This document shows, one piece after another, positions 8,099 through 15,564 of a stretch of 64,000 nt of DNA. Position numbers and translations under genes: made by a program. This DNA comes from Roseibium hamelinense. Its GTDB lineage: Bacteria; Pseudomonadota; Alphaproteobacteria; Rhizobiales; Stappiaceae. The DNA is taken from positions 124,001 through 188,000 of the forward strand of contig NZ_VLLF01000009.1 of assembly GCF_007830545.1 (NCBI RefSeq). The letters run 5' to 3'. The notes below the pieces were generated by a model that was not told where the DNA came from, ran no database searches, and saw only the letters and a program-made list of their open reading frames with translations. How positions within the stretch are numbered: position 1 is the stretch's first letter; every line of letters starts with the position of its first letter.

Positions 8099-8458
8099 TC
8101 AAGCGGCGAGCATTCGCTCCACTTCCTGAACCAAATCCTTCAAATGAAACGGCTTAGACAATACCTTGGCATCTTTCGGTGCATCGGATTCAGGGTTTAG
8201 CGCGACAGCAGCAAACCCTGTGATGAACATGACTTTCAGATCTGGATCCAACTGCGTTGCCCGACGGGCGAGTTCAATCCCGTCCATTTCAGGCATCACG
8301 ATATCAGTCAGAAGGAGTGAAAAAGGCTCCTCCTGCAAACGCTCGTATGCGCTTCGCCCATTGTCATAAGAAACGACATCATAGCCTGCGTTTTCCAGCG
8401 CTTTAGCCAGAAACTTGCGCATATCATTATCGTCTTCCGCTAGGAGGATTCGCGGCAT
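8099..8458 (-). CDS. cpdR: Single-domain response regulator CpdR
   Basis: The ATG at 8458 gives the 119-residue form starting MPRILLAEDDNDMRKFL, as in other CpdR proteins; a 19-residue upstream extension is open but unconserved. The receiver has acidic Asp9/Asp10, phospho-acceptor Asp52 (LLTDIVMPEMDG), switch Thr80 (FITGF) and Lys102 (SKPFHL). There is no output domain. Unphosphorylated CpdR primes ClpXP for degradation of cell-cycle substrates and, through RcdA, of CtrA; the CckA-ChpT relay phosphorylates it. The C-terminal MLAA is typical. Neighbouring tRNA-Val and the N-formylglutamate amidohydrolase are the usual companions in Hyphomicrobiales. Confidence 0.92.
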   Translation of the reverse strand: MPRILLAEDDNDMRKFLAKALENAGYDVVSYDNGRSAYERLQEEPFSLLLTDIVMPEMDGIELARRATQLDPDLKVMFITGFAAVALNPESDAPKDAKVLSKPFHLKDLVQEVERMLAA

Positions 8459-8644
8459 GTCACGCAACCATTCAATCTGTGAGATTTCCACAAGGCGGGG
8501 AGACCCACCGGACATTTGCCGGTTATAGTCAGAATCCTACGTAAAGATAGGGTGAAATGATGTTCCACAGCCTTGACCACGGTTTTTGTGGACGGGATGT
8601 TAAAACCTTGGCACGATGTTGTTCACATCAAAAGAGGGTGTGTT

Positions 8645-9580
8645 TTGGCAGCAGACGAAACCGAACCGAATCAGACCACCCGGCACATCGCACTCGCGCA
8701 GGCCGATTTTAACGGTTTACCCCCATTTGATATCCTCGCCCCGGCAGACCAACGCCTCCCCTTTGTTTTCAACTCACCGCATTCGGGTCGTCAGTATCCC
8801 CGGGAGTTTTTGGAGGCATCCCGCCTTAACGAAGTCTCGATCCGACGATCTGAAGATGCGTATGTCGACGACCTGTTTAAAGCTGCGGTCGAGGTCGGCT
8901 CTCCACTTTTGCGTGCTCATTTTCCTCGGGCCTATCTGGATGTGAACCGCGAGCCATACGAACTTGACCCAAAAATGTTTGAAGGCCGTTTACCCTCCTA
9001 CGCAAATGTACGGTCCATCCGCGTTGCTGGCGGCCTTGGAACTGTTGCGCGGGTTGTCGGCGAGAACCAGGAAATTTATAAGCACCGGCTTCCGGTGTCT
9101 GAAGCGCTGTCCCGCGTCGAGTACATTTACAAGCCTTACCATACGGCTCTTCGACGCCTGCTCGCCCAAACCCACGTCACATTTGGTCACGCCATTCTCA
9201 TAGACTGCCATTCCATGCCGTCGAGTGTGAAATGCCAGAACAATGATGTCCGGCCGGATTTCATTTTGGGTGATCGCTACGGGACGAGCTGCTCGGAGGA
9301 GCTGACAAACCGTGCAGCGGCGATTCTGAACTCTCTCGGCTACAACGTGAGCCGGAACAAACCATATGCTGGCGGGTTCATAACCGAGCATTACGGCCGC
9401 CCCTCTAGCGGGTTGCATGCGCTGCAGCTGGAAATAAACCGGGGTCTGTATATGGATGAAGCGCGTCACCAGCCGCATGAGGGCTTCTCGAAGCTAGCTT
9501 CGGATTTGCGGGATTTCATCATTGAAATCACGGCAATGCCAGATGCGGGATTTGCCGCAGAACCGATCGCCGCAGAGTAG
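8645..9580 (+). CDS. N-formylglutamate amidohydrolase, cpdR-linked type
   Basis: 311 residues from the TTG at 8645, which has GAGGG six bases upstream; in-frame ATG 8597 and TTG 8573 are alternatives with poorer sites. The domain covers the whole protein: VFNSPHSGRQYP, REFLEASRLNEVSIRRSEDAY, LRAHFPRAYLDVNREP, LIDCHSMPS, and the C-terminal GGFITEHYGRP, LQLEINRGLYMDE. The His/Glu clusters match the metal site of this amidohydrolase family. The annotated reaction is N-formyl-L-glutamate to L-glutamate plus formate, but no other histidine-utilisation gene is near, so the true substrate is uncertain. It is divergent from cpdR. Confidence 0.85.
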   Translation: MAADETEPNQTTRHIALAQADFNGLPPFDILAPADQRLPFVFNSPHSGRQYPREFLEASRLNEVSIRRSEDAYVDDLFKAAVEVGSPLLRAHFPRAYLDVNREPYELDPKMFEGRLPSYANVRSIRVAGGLGTVARVVGENQEIYKHRLPVSEALSRVEYIYKPYHTALRRLLAQTHVTFGHAILIDCHSMPSSVKCQNNDVRPDFILGDRYGTSCSEELTNRAAAILNSLGYNVSRNKPYAGGFITEHYGRPSSGLHALQLEINRGLYMDEARHQPHEGFSKLASDLRDFIIEITAMPDAGFAAEPIAAE

Positions 9581-9631
9581 CCCGTCGATCACGTAAATCT
9601 GGCACGGACCATGGCACTATTGTTTCATATC

Positions 9632-9720
9632 CAAAAAAAAGGCCGCACTCTTGCGAGGCGGCCCGAGTCTAGGGAGGAAACGCCCAAGGAGGGCGGCACT
9701 CAAGGATAAATCCTTTCGCG
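9632..9720 (-). ncRNA. mmgR: mmgR/suhB-type small RNA (alpha-r8 family)
   Basis: On the minus strand the RNA has the conserved block CCTCCTTGGGCGTTTCCTCC (9695-9676) with the unpaired TTTCCTCCCT that marks the family, then CGGGCCGCC and a terminator: GGCCGC (9641-9646) pairs with GCGGCC (9658-9663) around an inner CTC-TTGC-GAG, followed by eight T (9640-9633). The length of about 89 bases is near that of Sinorhizobium mmgR, which restrains polyhydroxybutyrate granule accumulation. The Rfam motif was named suhB for its position near inositol-monophosphatase genes, and one follows here (hisN). Identification is by eye from memory of the motif. Confidence 0.78.
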
Positions 9721-9726
9721 CTGCAA

Positions 9727-9756
9727 TAAGTTCGCATTGCAGTGCACAAACGTCAA
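9727..9756 (-). promoter_or_regulatory. Sigma-70-type promoter of the mmgR-like RNA
   Basis: On the minus strand TTGACG (9756-9751) is separated by 18 bases from AACTTA (9732-9727). Initiation about 7 bases later fits the conserved 5' end of the RNA. The -35 box, with a C before it, matches the alphaproteobacterial CTTGAC consensus well; the -10 box is weaker. Confidence 0.55.
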
Positions 9757-9922
9757 GCGCCAGCATTTACTTAACCTGCATGAATAATTAGCAGACCTGC
9801 TCGATTGTTATACAAATGCTACTCACTGCCCGAGAATTATGCTGTCAGATATCGTTAATTTATGCAAAACAATCGGAGCAATCGCCGATTCACTGTCGAT
9901 ATTCCGTAACGGTATAGCTGCC

Positions 9923-10714
9923 ATGCATTCCAAACATAACTTTTCCGAATTTTTTTCAAAACTTGCGGATGCTTCATCTGAAGCAATCATGCCGCATTTC
10001 CGCACAGCATTTGACATAGAAAACAAACTGGAAAGCGGCTTCGATCCGGTCACCATTGCAGACCGAAACGGTGAAACCGCAATCCGTGCGCTGATCAATG
10101 AAGCCTATCCCAGCCATGGCATTTTGGGAGAGGAGCATGGAGCCGAAAACCTAGATGCCGAGTACGTCTGGGTGCTGGATCCGATTGACGGAACCCGCGC
10201 GTTTATCACCGGCCTGCCGACTTGGGGCACCCTAGTTGGCCTGAATCGCAACGGAAGGCCGTACATGGGCATGATGGCCCAACCATATGTCGGCGAACGA
10301 TATGTCGGAACCTGTGATTCGGCATGGTACGATGGCCCAATCGGCCGTCGCACTCTTAAAACAAGGGCCTGCGGCAAACTCTCCGACGCCGTCCTTTGCA
10401 CAACAACACCAGCGCTTTTTTCCCAATATGAACGACCAGTCTTCGACGCCATAGAAAAACAAGTAAAGTTGAGCCGATACGGGACCGACTGCTACGCCTA
10501 TTGCATGCTTGCAGCAGGCCTTGCAGACTTGGTGATAGAATCTGGCCTCCAAGCCTACGATATCGTTGCGCTGGTCCCGATTATTGAAGGAGCCGGCGGA
10601 GCCGTGACTACGTGGAGCGGTGGAAGCCCAGAGAAAGGCGGACAGATTGTTGCAAGTGGAGATCGGCATCTCCATGATCTGGTGCTCAAACAGCTTACAT
10701 CAGCTGCCGATTGA
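9923..10714 (+). CDS. hisN: Histidinol-phosphatase, inositol monophosphatase family
   Basis: 263 residues from the ATG at 9923; 28 extra upstream codons are open but unconserved. Metal-site motifs are ILGEEHG (67-73), WVLDPIDGTRAF (83-94) and the C-terminal AYDIVALVPIIEGAGG. The last motif, with ALVPIIEGAGG, is the signature by which HisN-type histidinol-phosphate phosphatases are told from SuhB-type inositol phosphatases. It would dephosphorylate L-histidinol phosphate in histidine synthesis. The other his genes are not in the window. The stop codon overlaps by 15 bases the 3' end of the convergent hydrolase gene. Confidence 0.82.
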   Translation: MHSKHNFSEFFSKLADASSEAIMPHFRTAFDIENKLESGFDPVTIADRNGETAIRALINEAYPSHGILGEEHGAENLDAEYVWVLDPIDGTRAFITGLPTWGTLVGLNRNGRPYMGMMAQPYVGERYVGTCDSAWYDGPIGRRTLKTRACGKLSDAVLCTTTPALFSQYERPVFDAIEKQVKLSRYGTDCYAYCMLAAGLADLVIESGLQAYDIVALVPIIEGAGGAVTTWSGGSPEKGGQIVASGDRHLHDLVLKQLTSAAD

Positions 10715-11782
10715 CGCCCGGCGCTCTAGGTCAGCCTCCTGCTCCCTACCCGGTAGAAACGCGTCAAGAGCAGCCAATATCTGACCGCGAAAAATATCTC
10801 GCTCCATAAAAAGTTCATGCTCCGCACCGGCGATCTCAATATAGCGTGCATTTTTTGTACGCGAGCAAAATTCCTCGATTGCGCTTGTCGAAACGATACG
10901 GTCTCTGCCGGCGGCAACAATCAGACAAGGCAGCGCCATCCGCGGACCAAACTCACGTTTGCGAAACGTCAGGAGTGTTCGGGCAGCTGCGTTCAGCCAC
11001 GCAATCGTTGGCGACCCGAGACCAAGCTCAGGATAGACCTCAAGCAAAGCGTTAAATCGCTGAAAACGCCCTCGGTCGGACGTCTGCCGGTTATGCTCGA
11101 CTGCCACGCGAACATCGGCATTGCCCCCAGGAACGAATAGTCGTCCAGCACCGGACAAGGTCAGAACGCGTGCTACCGAAAAAGCAAATTTTTCCATTAC
11201 GTTCAGTTTTGGCGCCAATACGGGTGGAGGCCGTTTCCGTGGCAACACTCCAAGAGTTGCCCACCTGAATACCGTCTTCAACCGGTGCTTTGTCGAAGTG
11301 ACAAGTCCTGATTCAGGCAGTCCGATCAACGGGGCACTGATCACGGCACGATCTAGCATCGTCCGTAGCCTGGAAGCGTCAGACAATAACACGGTGCCGC
11401 CCATGGAATGCGCAACTGCGAAATGAGGTCCCGGGTATTCGGCAAGGGACACCTTTTTCAATATGGTCCGAAGATCTTCTCGGAACCTCGAAAAATCAGA
11501 GACATGTCCGCGAAGCGGGTTTTTCAGGAGCCTTTGCGATCCGCCCTGCCCCCTCCAGTCAAACGCTATCACAGCAAAACCGCGTTCGCGCAGGTCCGAT
11601 ATCAATTCAAAGTACTTCTCAATGAACTCTGCACGGCCCTGAAGTATAGTAATTGTTCCCTGTCGTTGCCTCCCAAGAGCTGGCCAATGCGCGTAGCGAA
11701 TACGTACTGAATCCGCCGTTTTAACAGAGCCGGTTTTTCCACCAATCGGGATCGGATTGTCAGGGTGATCGAACAGCGCCAT
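10700..11782 (-). CDS. Alpha/beta hydrolase, lysophospholipase L2/monoglyceride lipase-like
   Basis: 360 residues with the Hydrolase_4 pattern: ILQGRAEFIEKYFELISDLRERGFAV (47-71), DWRGQGGSQR (75-84), DFSRFREDL, nucleophile AHSMGGT with Ser126, acid in AAGRDRIVST and His in AGAEHELFME. This group includes PldB-type lysophospholipases and monoacylglycerol lipases, so an acyl glycerol or lysolipid substrate is likely. No signal peptide is evident, so it is probably cytoplasmic. Its 3' end overlaps hisN. Confidence 0.87.
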   Translation of the reverse strand: MALFDHPDNPIPIGGKTGSVKTADSVRIRYAHWPALGRQRQGTITILQGRAEFIEKYFELISDLRERGFAVIAFDWRGQGGSQRLLKNPLRGHVSDFSRFREDLRTILKKVSLAEYPGPHFAVAHSMGGTVLLSDASRLRTMLDRAVISAPLIGLPESGLVTSTKHRLKTVFRWATLGVLPRKRPPPVLAPKLNVMEKFAFSVARVLTLSGAGRLFVPGGNADVRVAVEHNRQTSDRGRFQRFNALLEVYPELGLGSPTIAWLNAAARTLLTFRKREFGPRMALPCLIVAAGRDRIVSTSAIEEFCSRTKNARYIEIAGAEHELFMERDIFRGQILAALDAFLPGREQEADLERRASIGS

Positions 11783-11851
11783 GCAATTTCAAATCTGCAC
11801 CAGAAAGCTAATACTTGATAGGGTCGATAGCCCAAGACTGCAATACCAATC

Positions 11852-11873
11852 GGCGCCGCCATTCGGCGGCGCC
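11852..11873. other. GC-rich perfect hairpin between two minus-strand genes
   Basis: GGCGCCGCC-ATTC-GGCGGCGCC, nine perfect pairs, lies between the hypothetical gene at 11881 and the hydrolase gene. Five T (11877-11881) follow after ACA on the plus strand only, so on the minus strand it would be a hairpin without a U tract. It may block read-through or stabilise the 3' end of the upstream message. Confidence 0.6.
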
Positions 11874-11880
11874 ACATTTT

Positions 11881-12273
11881 TCATTGCCAGCGCTGTCCCC
11901 AGCCTATTGGGTGACGGCGTAAAATTTGCGCATTGTAGGCATCGACGACTAGGCGCACCGGACGTCCGCGCCAGCCACGCGCCTTAACGACGTAAACTCT
12001 ACCCCGCTCTCTAACAATTTGGATCTTTCGAAATCCCTGATGCCTGAGGCTTCTGCGGATTTGACGTGGTCCAAGCCGATCGTATCGCCAAGCTGGCCCT
12101 CGGTGCCAACCTCCGCCCCAACGATAGTCGATCTGAGTTGCTGCTGCGGGAGCGTTTTGAATTCCATTACCGAGGGTGCGTGCCGACGCTTCCACCGGCG
12201 CGGCAGACAACAGCGCAAGACCCAAGATCCCGGCGGCAACCGACCCAGTGATCTGTGTTTTTAGAACATTCAT
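11881..12273 (-). CDS. Small secreted basic protein, unrecognised
   Basis: 130 residues with a good ribosome site (AAGGAG eight bases before the ATG). A signal peptide ends near residue 30 (LALLSAAPVEASA). The mature part is rich in Arg, Trp and Gly: a YRWGGGWHRGPAWRYDRL stretch, then QIRRSLRHQGFRKIQIVRERGRVYVVKARG and RLVVDAYNAQIL. The last half resembles a PepSY-like fold, in which a helix is followed by strands and the VDAYNGxI motif, but the match is only by pattern. It is probably periplasmic; function unknown. Confidence 0.75.
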   Translation of the reverse strand: MNVLKTQITGSVAAGILGLALLSAAPVEASARTLGNGIQNAPAAATQIDYRWGGGWHRGPAWRYDRLGPRQIRRSLRHQGFRKIQIVRERGRVYVVKARGWRGRPVRLVVDAYNAQILRRHPIGWGQRWQ

Positions 12274-12419
12274 TGCATCGTCTCCTTTAATTCACCAGCC
12301 AGCCCACCGGTGCTGAAGAGACAATTGCATCACGTGCTTGAATAGAGACAGAAGGCCTCATTCATTTCAGGTTCAGCTTTGTCGGACCGTCGCCATCTAA
12401 CGGTCTTGAAAACGAATTT

Positions 12420-12548
12420 CTCCGCTCCTACCTCAGGGAAGCGGATGCCAACTTTGGGTCCGTATTTCGCAGGTTCCCGCCGTTTAGCCGGGGGACACTT
12501 GGAAACAATCGCTTGAAACCCTTGTTGCTCACGAAAGAGGACAAAAAC
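12420..12548 (+). promoter_or_regulatory. ROSE-like RNA thermometer of hsp20
   Basis: The leader of the hsp20 gene can fold so that its ribosome site is masked: TTGT-TG-CTC (12523-12531) pairs with GAG-G-ACAA (12537-12544) around ACGAAA. This is the ROSE signature, in which a TTGCT-type strand faces the Shine-Dalgarno GAGGA with a non-canonical G-G pair that melts on heating. Upstream hairpin-forming segments (near 12424-12445 and 12477-12493) fit the multi-stem ROSE layout. Location before a small heat-shock gene is the typical context in Hyphomicrobiales. The 5' limit is approximate. I see no other feature in 12274-12420. Confidence 0.65.
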
Positions 12549-12995
12549 ATGCGTCACTTTGATTTAACACCGCTTTACCGGTCTACAGTCGGATTTGATC
12601 GGCTTTTCTCAATACTTGATTCAGCTGCATCGGAAACGCAGAGCTATCCGCCATACAACATCGAGCGTACCGGAGAAAACGCATACCGCATCACAATGGC
12701 CGTAGCCGGGTTTGCCGAAAGCGACCTCACGGTAGAAGCGAAAGAACATGTTTTGACTGTAAAGGGCGAAAAGCCGACCGGGGATGATGACCGCGAAGTC
12801 CTTTACCGCGGCATTGCCTCCCGAGCTTTTGAGCGCCGCTTCCAACTTGCAGACCATGTTCGTGTCGATGGGGCAAATCTGGAAAACGGCTTGCTCCATA
12901 TCGATCTGGTGCGGGAAATCCCGGAAGCCATGAAGCCGCGCAAGATTGAAATCGGCAACGCTTCACCCAAGCAGATTGAAACCAGCACACGCTAA
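12549..12995 (+). CDS. Small heat-shock protein, Hsp20/IbpA family
   Basis: 148 residues from the ATG at 12549, preceded by AAAGAGGA. The start MRHFDLTPLYRSTVGFDRLF is the usual N-terminal motif of class A rhizobial Hsp20 proteins. The alpha-crystallin domain runs from about residue 38 (YPPYNIERTGENAYRITMAVAGF) through LTVEAKEHVLTVKGEK, ASRAFERRFQLADHV and ENGLLHIDLVREIPE. It is an ATP-independent holdase that binds unfolding proteins. Regulation is probably translational through the leader thermometer. Near the end, PRKIEI is the IxI-type motif for oligomer contacts. Confidence 0.93.
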   Translation: MRHFDLTPLYRSTVGFDRLFSILDSAASETQSYPPYNIERTGENAYRITMAVAGFAESDLTVEAKEHVLTVKGEKPTGDDDREVLYRGIASRAFERRFQLADHVRVDGANLENGLLHIDLVREIPEAMKPRKIEIGNASPKQIETSTR

Positions 12996-13010
12996 TATGA
13001 TCAATCCGAA

Positions 13011-13036
13011 GGCGCCCTTAGTACCAGGGCGCCTTT
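13011..13036 (+). terminator. Terminator after hsp20
   Basis: GGCGCCCT (13011-13018) pairs with AGGGCGCC (13026-13033), followed by TTT. The T run is short, but the position 15 bases after the stop codon fits. Confidence 0.7.
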
Positions 13037-13055
13037 CCGCGTTTAGGACGGGGTA

Positions 13056-14108
13056 TCATTCCCCGTATGCGTCAAGAAATCGAGCAACGTCCTCAACCGT
13101 TGTAGCAAAGCTTGTGACCATGCGAATGCACAGTTCATCAGCCGACAACTCACTTTGAATCGCATCCTCCCGCAGTGGCCACTCGTAGATCATTGCACCA
13201 GCCGCCTGCAGCTTGGTGAAGCGCTGACGATCCATGATCGGAAACACCTCATTTGCTTCTACCGGCCACACGGTGCGGACGCCTTTTGCTCTCAAGCCTT
13301 CGGCGAGCAAGAGTGCCATTTCGTTGGCATGGCGCGCATTTTTTAGCCAATGGTCATTTTCGAGATAACCTTCAAATTGCGCTGCTATGAACCGGCTCTT
13401 GGAGAACAAATGGCCTGCTCGTTTTCGGTGATATTCAAATCCACGCGCGGCCTCCAGATCGAAAAAGACTACGGCCTCTGCACACCAGCAGCCATTTTTT
13501 GTCGCGCCGAATGACAAAACATCTACGCCCGACTTCCATGTCATGTCTGCGGGAGACGTGTTGAGAGACACAAGGGCATTTGCAAATCGCGCACCGTCCA
13601 TGTGGAGCGCAATACTCCGCGCAGACGCGGCAGCTTTGATTTTCGCAATCTCATCAACACTGTATATGGTCCCCGATTCGGTTGCCTGAGTGATCGATAC
13701 AGCAACTGCCTGACCATGATGGACGATATTCGGAGGAACGCTTTCCAGCGCCTCACGCAAACCAGCCGGTGTTATTTTGCCGCCATGTCCGGGCACTGGT
13801 ATGAGTTTGCTTCCACTGGACATGAATTCAGGGCAATTGCATTCGTCGACATTTATATGGGACTCGCGATGACAAAAAACTGCACCACCGGGCCTGGCGT
13901 AGGCGGCGAGCGCTAGAGCATTTGCTACCGATCCAGTACCGACAAAAAAGACCGACACTTCCCGTTCAAAAATGTCGCTAAAGCGCTGTGTGACCGACTC
14001 GGTGACAGCGTCGGCGCCGTATGCCGGTGCCGCCTTGAGATTATGCCTCGCTAACGTCTCCATGACGGGCTGCGAGGCCCCGAACCAGTTATCACTTGCA
14101 AAATTCAT
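13056..14108 (-). CDS. ltaE: Low-specificity L-threonine aldolase, PLP-dependent
   Basis: 350 residues from the ATG at 14108. It has the fold-type I beta-eliminating lyase/threonine aldolase pattern: MNFASDNWFGASQPVMETL, FVGTGSVANALAL (55-67), AVFCHRESHINVDEC, LHMDGARFANA (169-179) and the PLP lysine in SFGATKNG (Lys204). It cleaves L-threonine or allo-threonine to glycine and acetaldehyde. It lies 47 bases downstream of the DoxX gene in the same direction, so it might be the last gene of the bufferin operon, though metabolic logic for this is not obvious. Confidence 0.9.
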   Translation of the reverse strand: MNFASDNWFGASQPVMETLARHNLKAAPAYGADAVTESVTQRFSDIFEREVSVFFVGTGSVANALALAAYARPGGAVFCHRESHINVDECNCPEFMSSGSKLIPVPGHGGKITPAGLREALESVPPNIVHHGQAVAVSITQATESGTIYSVDEIAKIKAAASARSIALHMDGARFANALVSLNTSPADMTWKSGVDVLSFGATKNGCWCAEAVVFFDLEAARGFEYHRKRAGHLFSKSRFIAAQFEGYLENDHWLKNARHANEMALLLAEGLRAKGVRTVWPVEANEVFPIMDRQRFTKLQAAGAMIYEWPLREDAIQSELSADELCIRMVTSFATTVEDVARFLDAYGE

Positions 14109-14155
14109 GGATCGCTTTTGGCAGTTTACCAATGCTCCAGCAAGCAGAATTCACA

Positions 14156-14740
14156 TCAATAGTAACGTTCGCGCTTCCGGTAGTAAGATCCCAGCAGTGC
14201 GTCCAAGGATATTAAGCCCGGCCCTTTCAACATCGGCACGAGAAGCAAAAACACCCATAACAAACGGTCATCTGCGATTATTGCGTAGGGATCGCCATCA
14301 AAAAATGCGCCAATCGTTTTTGTATCGACTCCGTGCCCAACAATATCGACATATGTCATTACGCCAATAAAGACGATCATGCCGAGGCTGGCGGCCCTCG
14401 TGAACAATCCGATAACAACCAAAAGCGGCAGGACAAACTCACCCCAAGTTCCAAGCAAAACAATCAAACCATAGGGGAAAAAGGCGATCTGGCTGGTATC
14501 ATAGCTTACTTGCTCCATCATTTTCGGCAGCATCTGGGCATAGGCGCCGGTGCTGGGAGACAAGAACCCAAAAAATCCATCGCCGAGTTTCGTCAGTGCG
14601 GAGTTCCAAAAAAACACCAAGAGCACGGACGCGAACACCAAACGCGCCGCCAAACCTAGGAACCAACCATTGGTGAGCCGCTCGATGGCGCCAAAAACCC
14701 CTACGTACAAACGCATCAACAACCCGATCAAGGCAGACAT
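14156..14740 (-). CDS. DoxX-family membrane protein of the bufferin operon
   Basis: 194 residues with about four membrane helices: AARLVFASVLLVFFWNSA, FPYGLIVLLGTWGEFVLPLLVVIGLF, LGMIVFIGVMTYVDIVG and LLWVFLLLVPML. The DoxX pattern is seen in the first helix with its conserved N-S-x-L-T-K and in GEFVLPLLVVIGLFTR. In Cupriavidus gig and related operons a DoxX protein accompanies the DUF2282/DUF692/DUF2063 trio; a role in redox or cysteine oxidation of the peptide is conceivable but unproven. Its start overlaps bufC by 13 bases, so the two are translationally coupled. Confidence 0.87.
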   Translation of the reverse strand: MSALIGLLMRLYVGVFGAIERLTNGWFLGLAARLVFASVLLVFFWNSALTKLGDGFFGFLSPSTGAYAQMLPKMMEQVSYDTSQIAFFPYGLIVLLGTWGEFVLPLLVVIGLFTRAASLGMIVFIGVMTYVDIVGHGVDTKTIGAFFDGDPYAIIADDRLLWVFLLLVPMLKGPGLISLDALLGSYYRKRERYY

Positions 14741-15564
14741 CCGACTTCCCCCGTATTCGCGATCGCTTTGCCGTGCTCATTTGATCCGGCTACGACCCTT
14801 AAGTCCGTAAAAACACCTTGGCCGAGAAACAAACCCAGTGTGGCCTCAAGTTCAAATCTCGAATCATCAAAAGACGCAAGTGCCGCAGCGTCCGAAAATG
14901 TCTTCCCGTTTGTAAGTGCATTGAAAAACGTAACGGCCCCGTTCGGCAAACAGCTGAGCTGTACCTTGATGTCAGGGCGTGTCACCAGGACGGCTTCGGG
15001 ATTATCCAAATTGATCGGCTTGCTGCAGACGCCACCAAACCGGTTGGCTTGAACTAGAGACAAAACAGGCCAAATCGATGCGATCATTCTGCATGCCGGA
15101 TGGATTTCGAAACGCACTTCGCCAACAAGATTTGGAGAGACAGATGCGAGACGCGCGGGATCGAGAGGACATGCATCAGCTGAGTGGAAGGATTGCAGCC
15201 AACCCCATTCTAGTCGGGCGACATCGCCCAAATAAGGGTAGGCACTCAGCGGCGGGAAAGCGTCGAGGTAGGCTCCAAACTCCCGTCCATACCAGATCAG
15301 AACCGGGCTTTTTGGAGGGTTCTCGATGACGAAGGACCTTGCAAGTGCAGCAAAGTACTCTTCACCCACCAATTGTTGCACCGCCGGGAACGTGTGGGCA
15401 AGCGCCTCAACCAAACTGACGATCACGTTGTTTCGGTAAACGTTGAACCGTTTGGAGTCCGGCGCTCCATCCGGACCAACAATCCCGGTTGGAATCGATT
15501 GTTCTGCGTCGAGCAGCGCCGCTGAAAAGGCTCCGTTGGGAGACAGCTTCGGCTCAGACCGCAT
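14728..15564 (-). CDS. bufC: DUF2063 partner protein of the MNIO enzyme (BufC/HvfC-like)
   Basis: 278 residues. The DUF2063 N-terminal domain is clear: SKRFNVYRNNVIVSLVEALAHTFPAVQQLVGEEYF, ARSFVIENPPKSPVLIWYGREFGAYLDAF and YLGDVARLEWGW (about 37-142). The C-terminal half is more variable, with RPDIKVQLSCLPNGAVTFFNAL and a weak RRE-like fold. BufC/MbnC-type proteins bind the precursor peptide and present it to the MNIO oxidase. It overlaps bufB by 11 bases. Family call firm; role from the family. Confidence 0.87.
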   Translation of the reverse strand: MRSEPKLSPNGAFSAALLDAEQSIPTGIVGPDGAPDSKRFNVYRNNVIVSLVEALAHTFPAVQQLVGEEYFAALARSFVIENPPKSPVLIWYGREFGAYLDAFPPLSAYPYLGDVARLEWGWLQSFHSADACPLDPARLASVSPNLVGEVRFEIHPACRMIASIWPVLSLVQANRFGGVCSKPINLDNPEAVLVTRPDIKVQLSCLPNGAVTFFNALTNGKTFSDAAALASFDDSRFELEATLGLFLGQGVFTDLRVVAGSNEHGKAIANTGEVGCLP

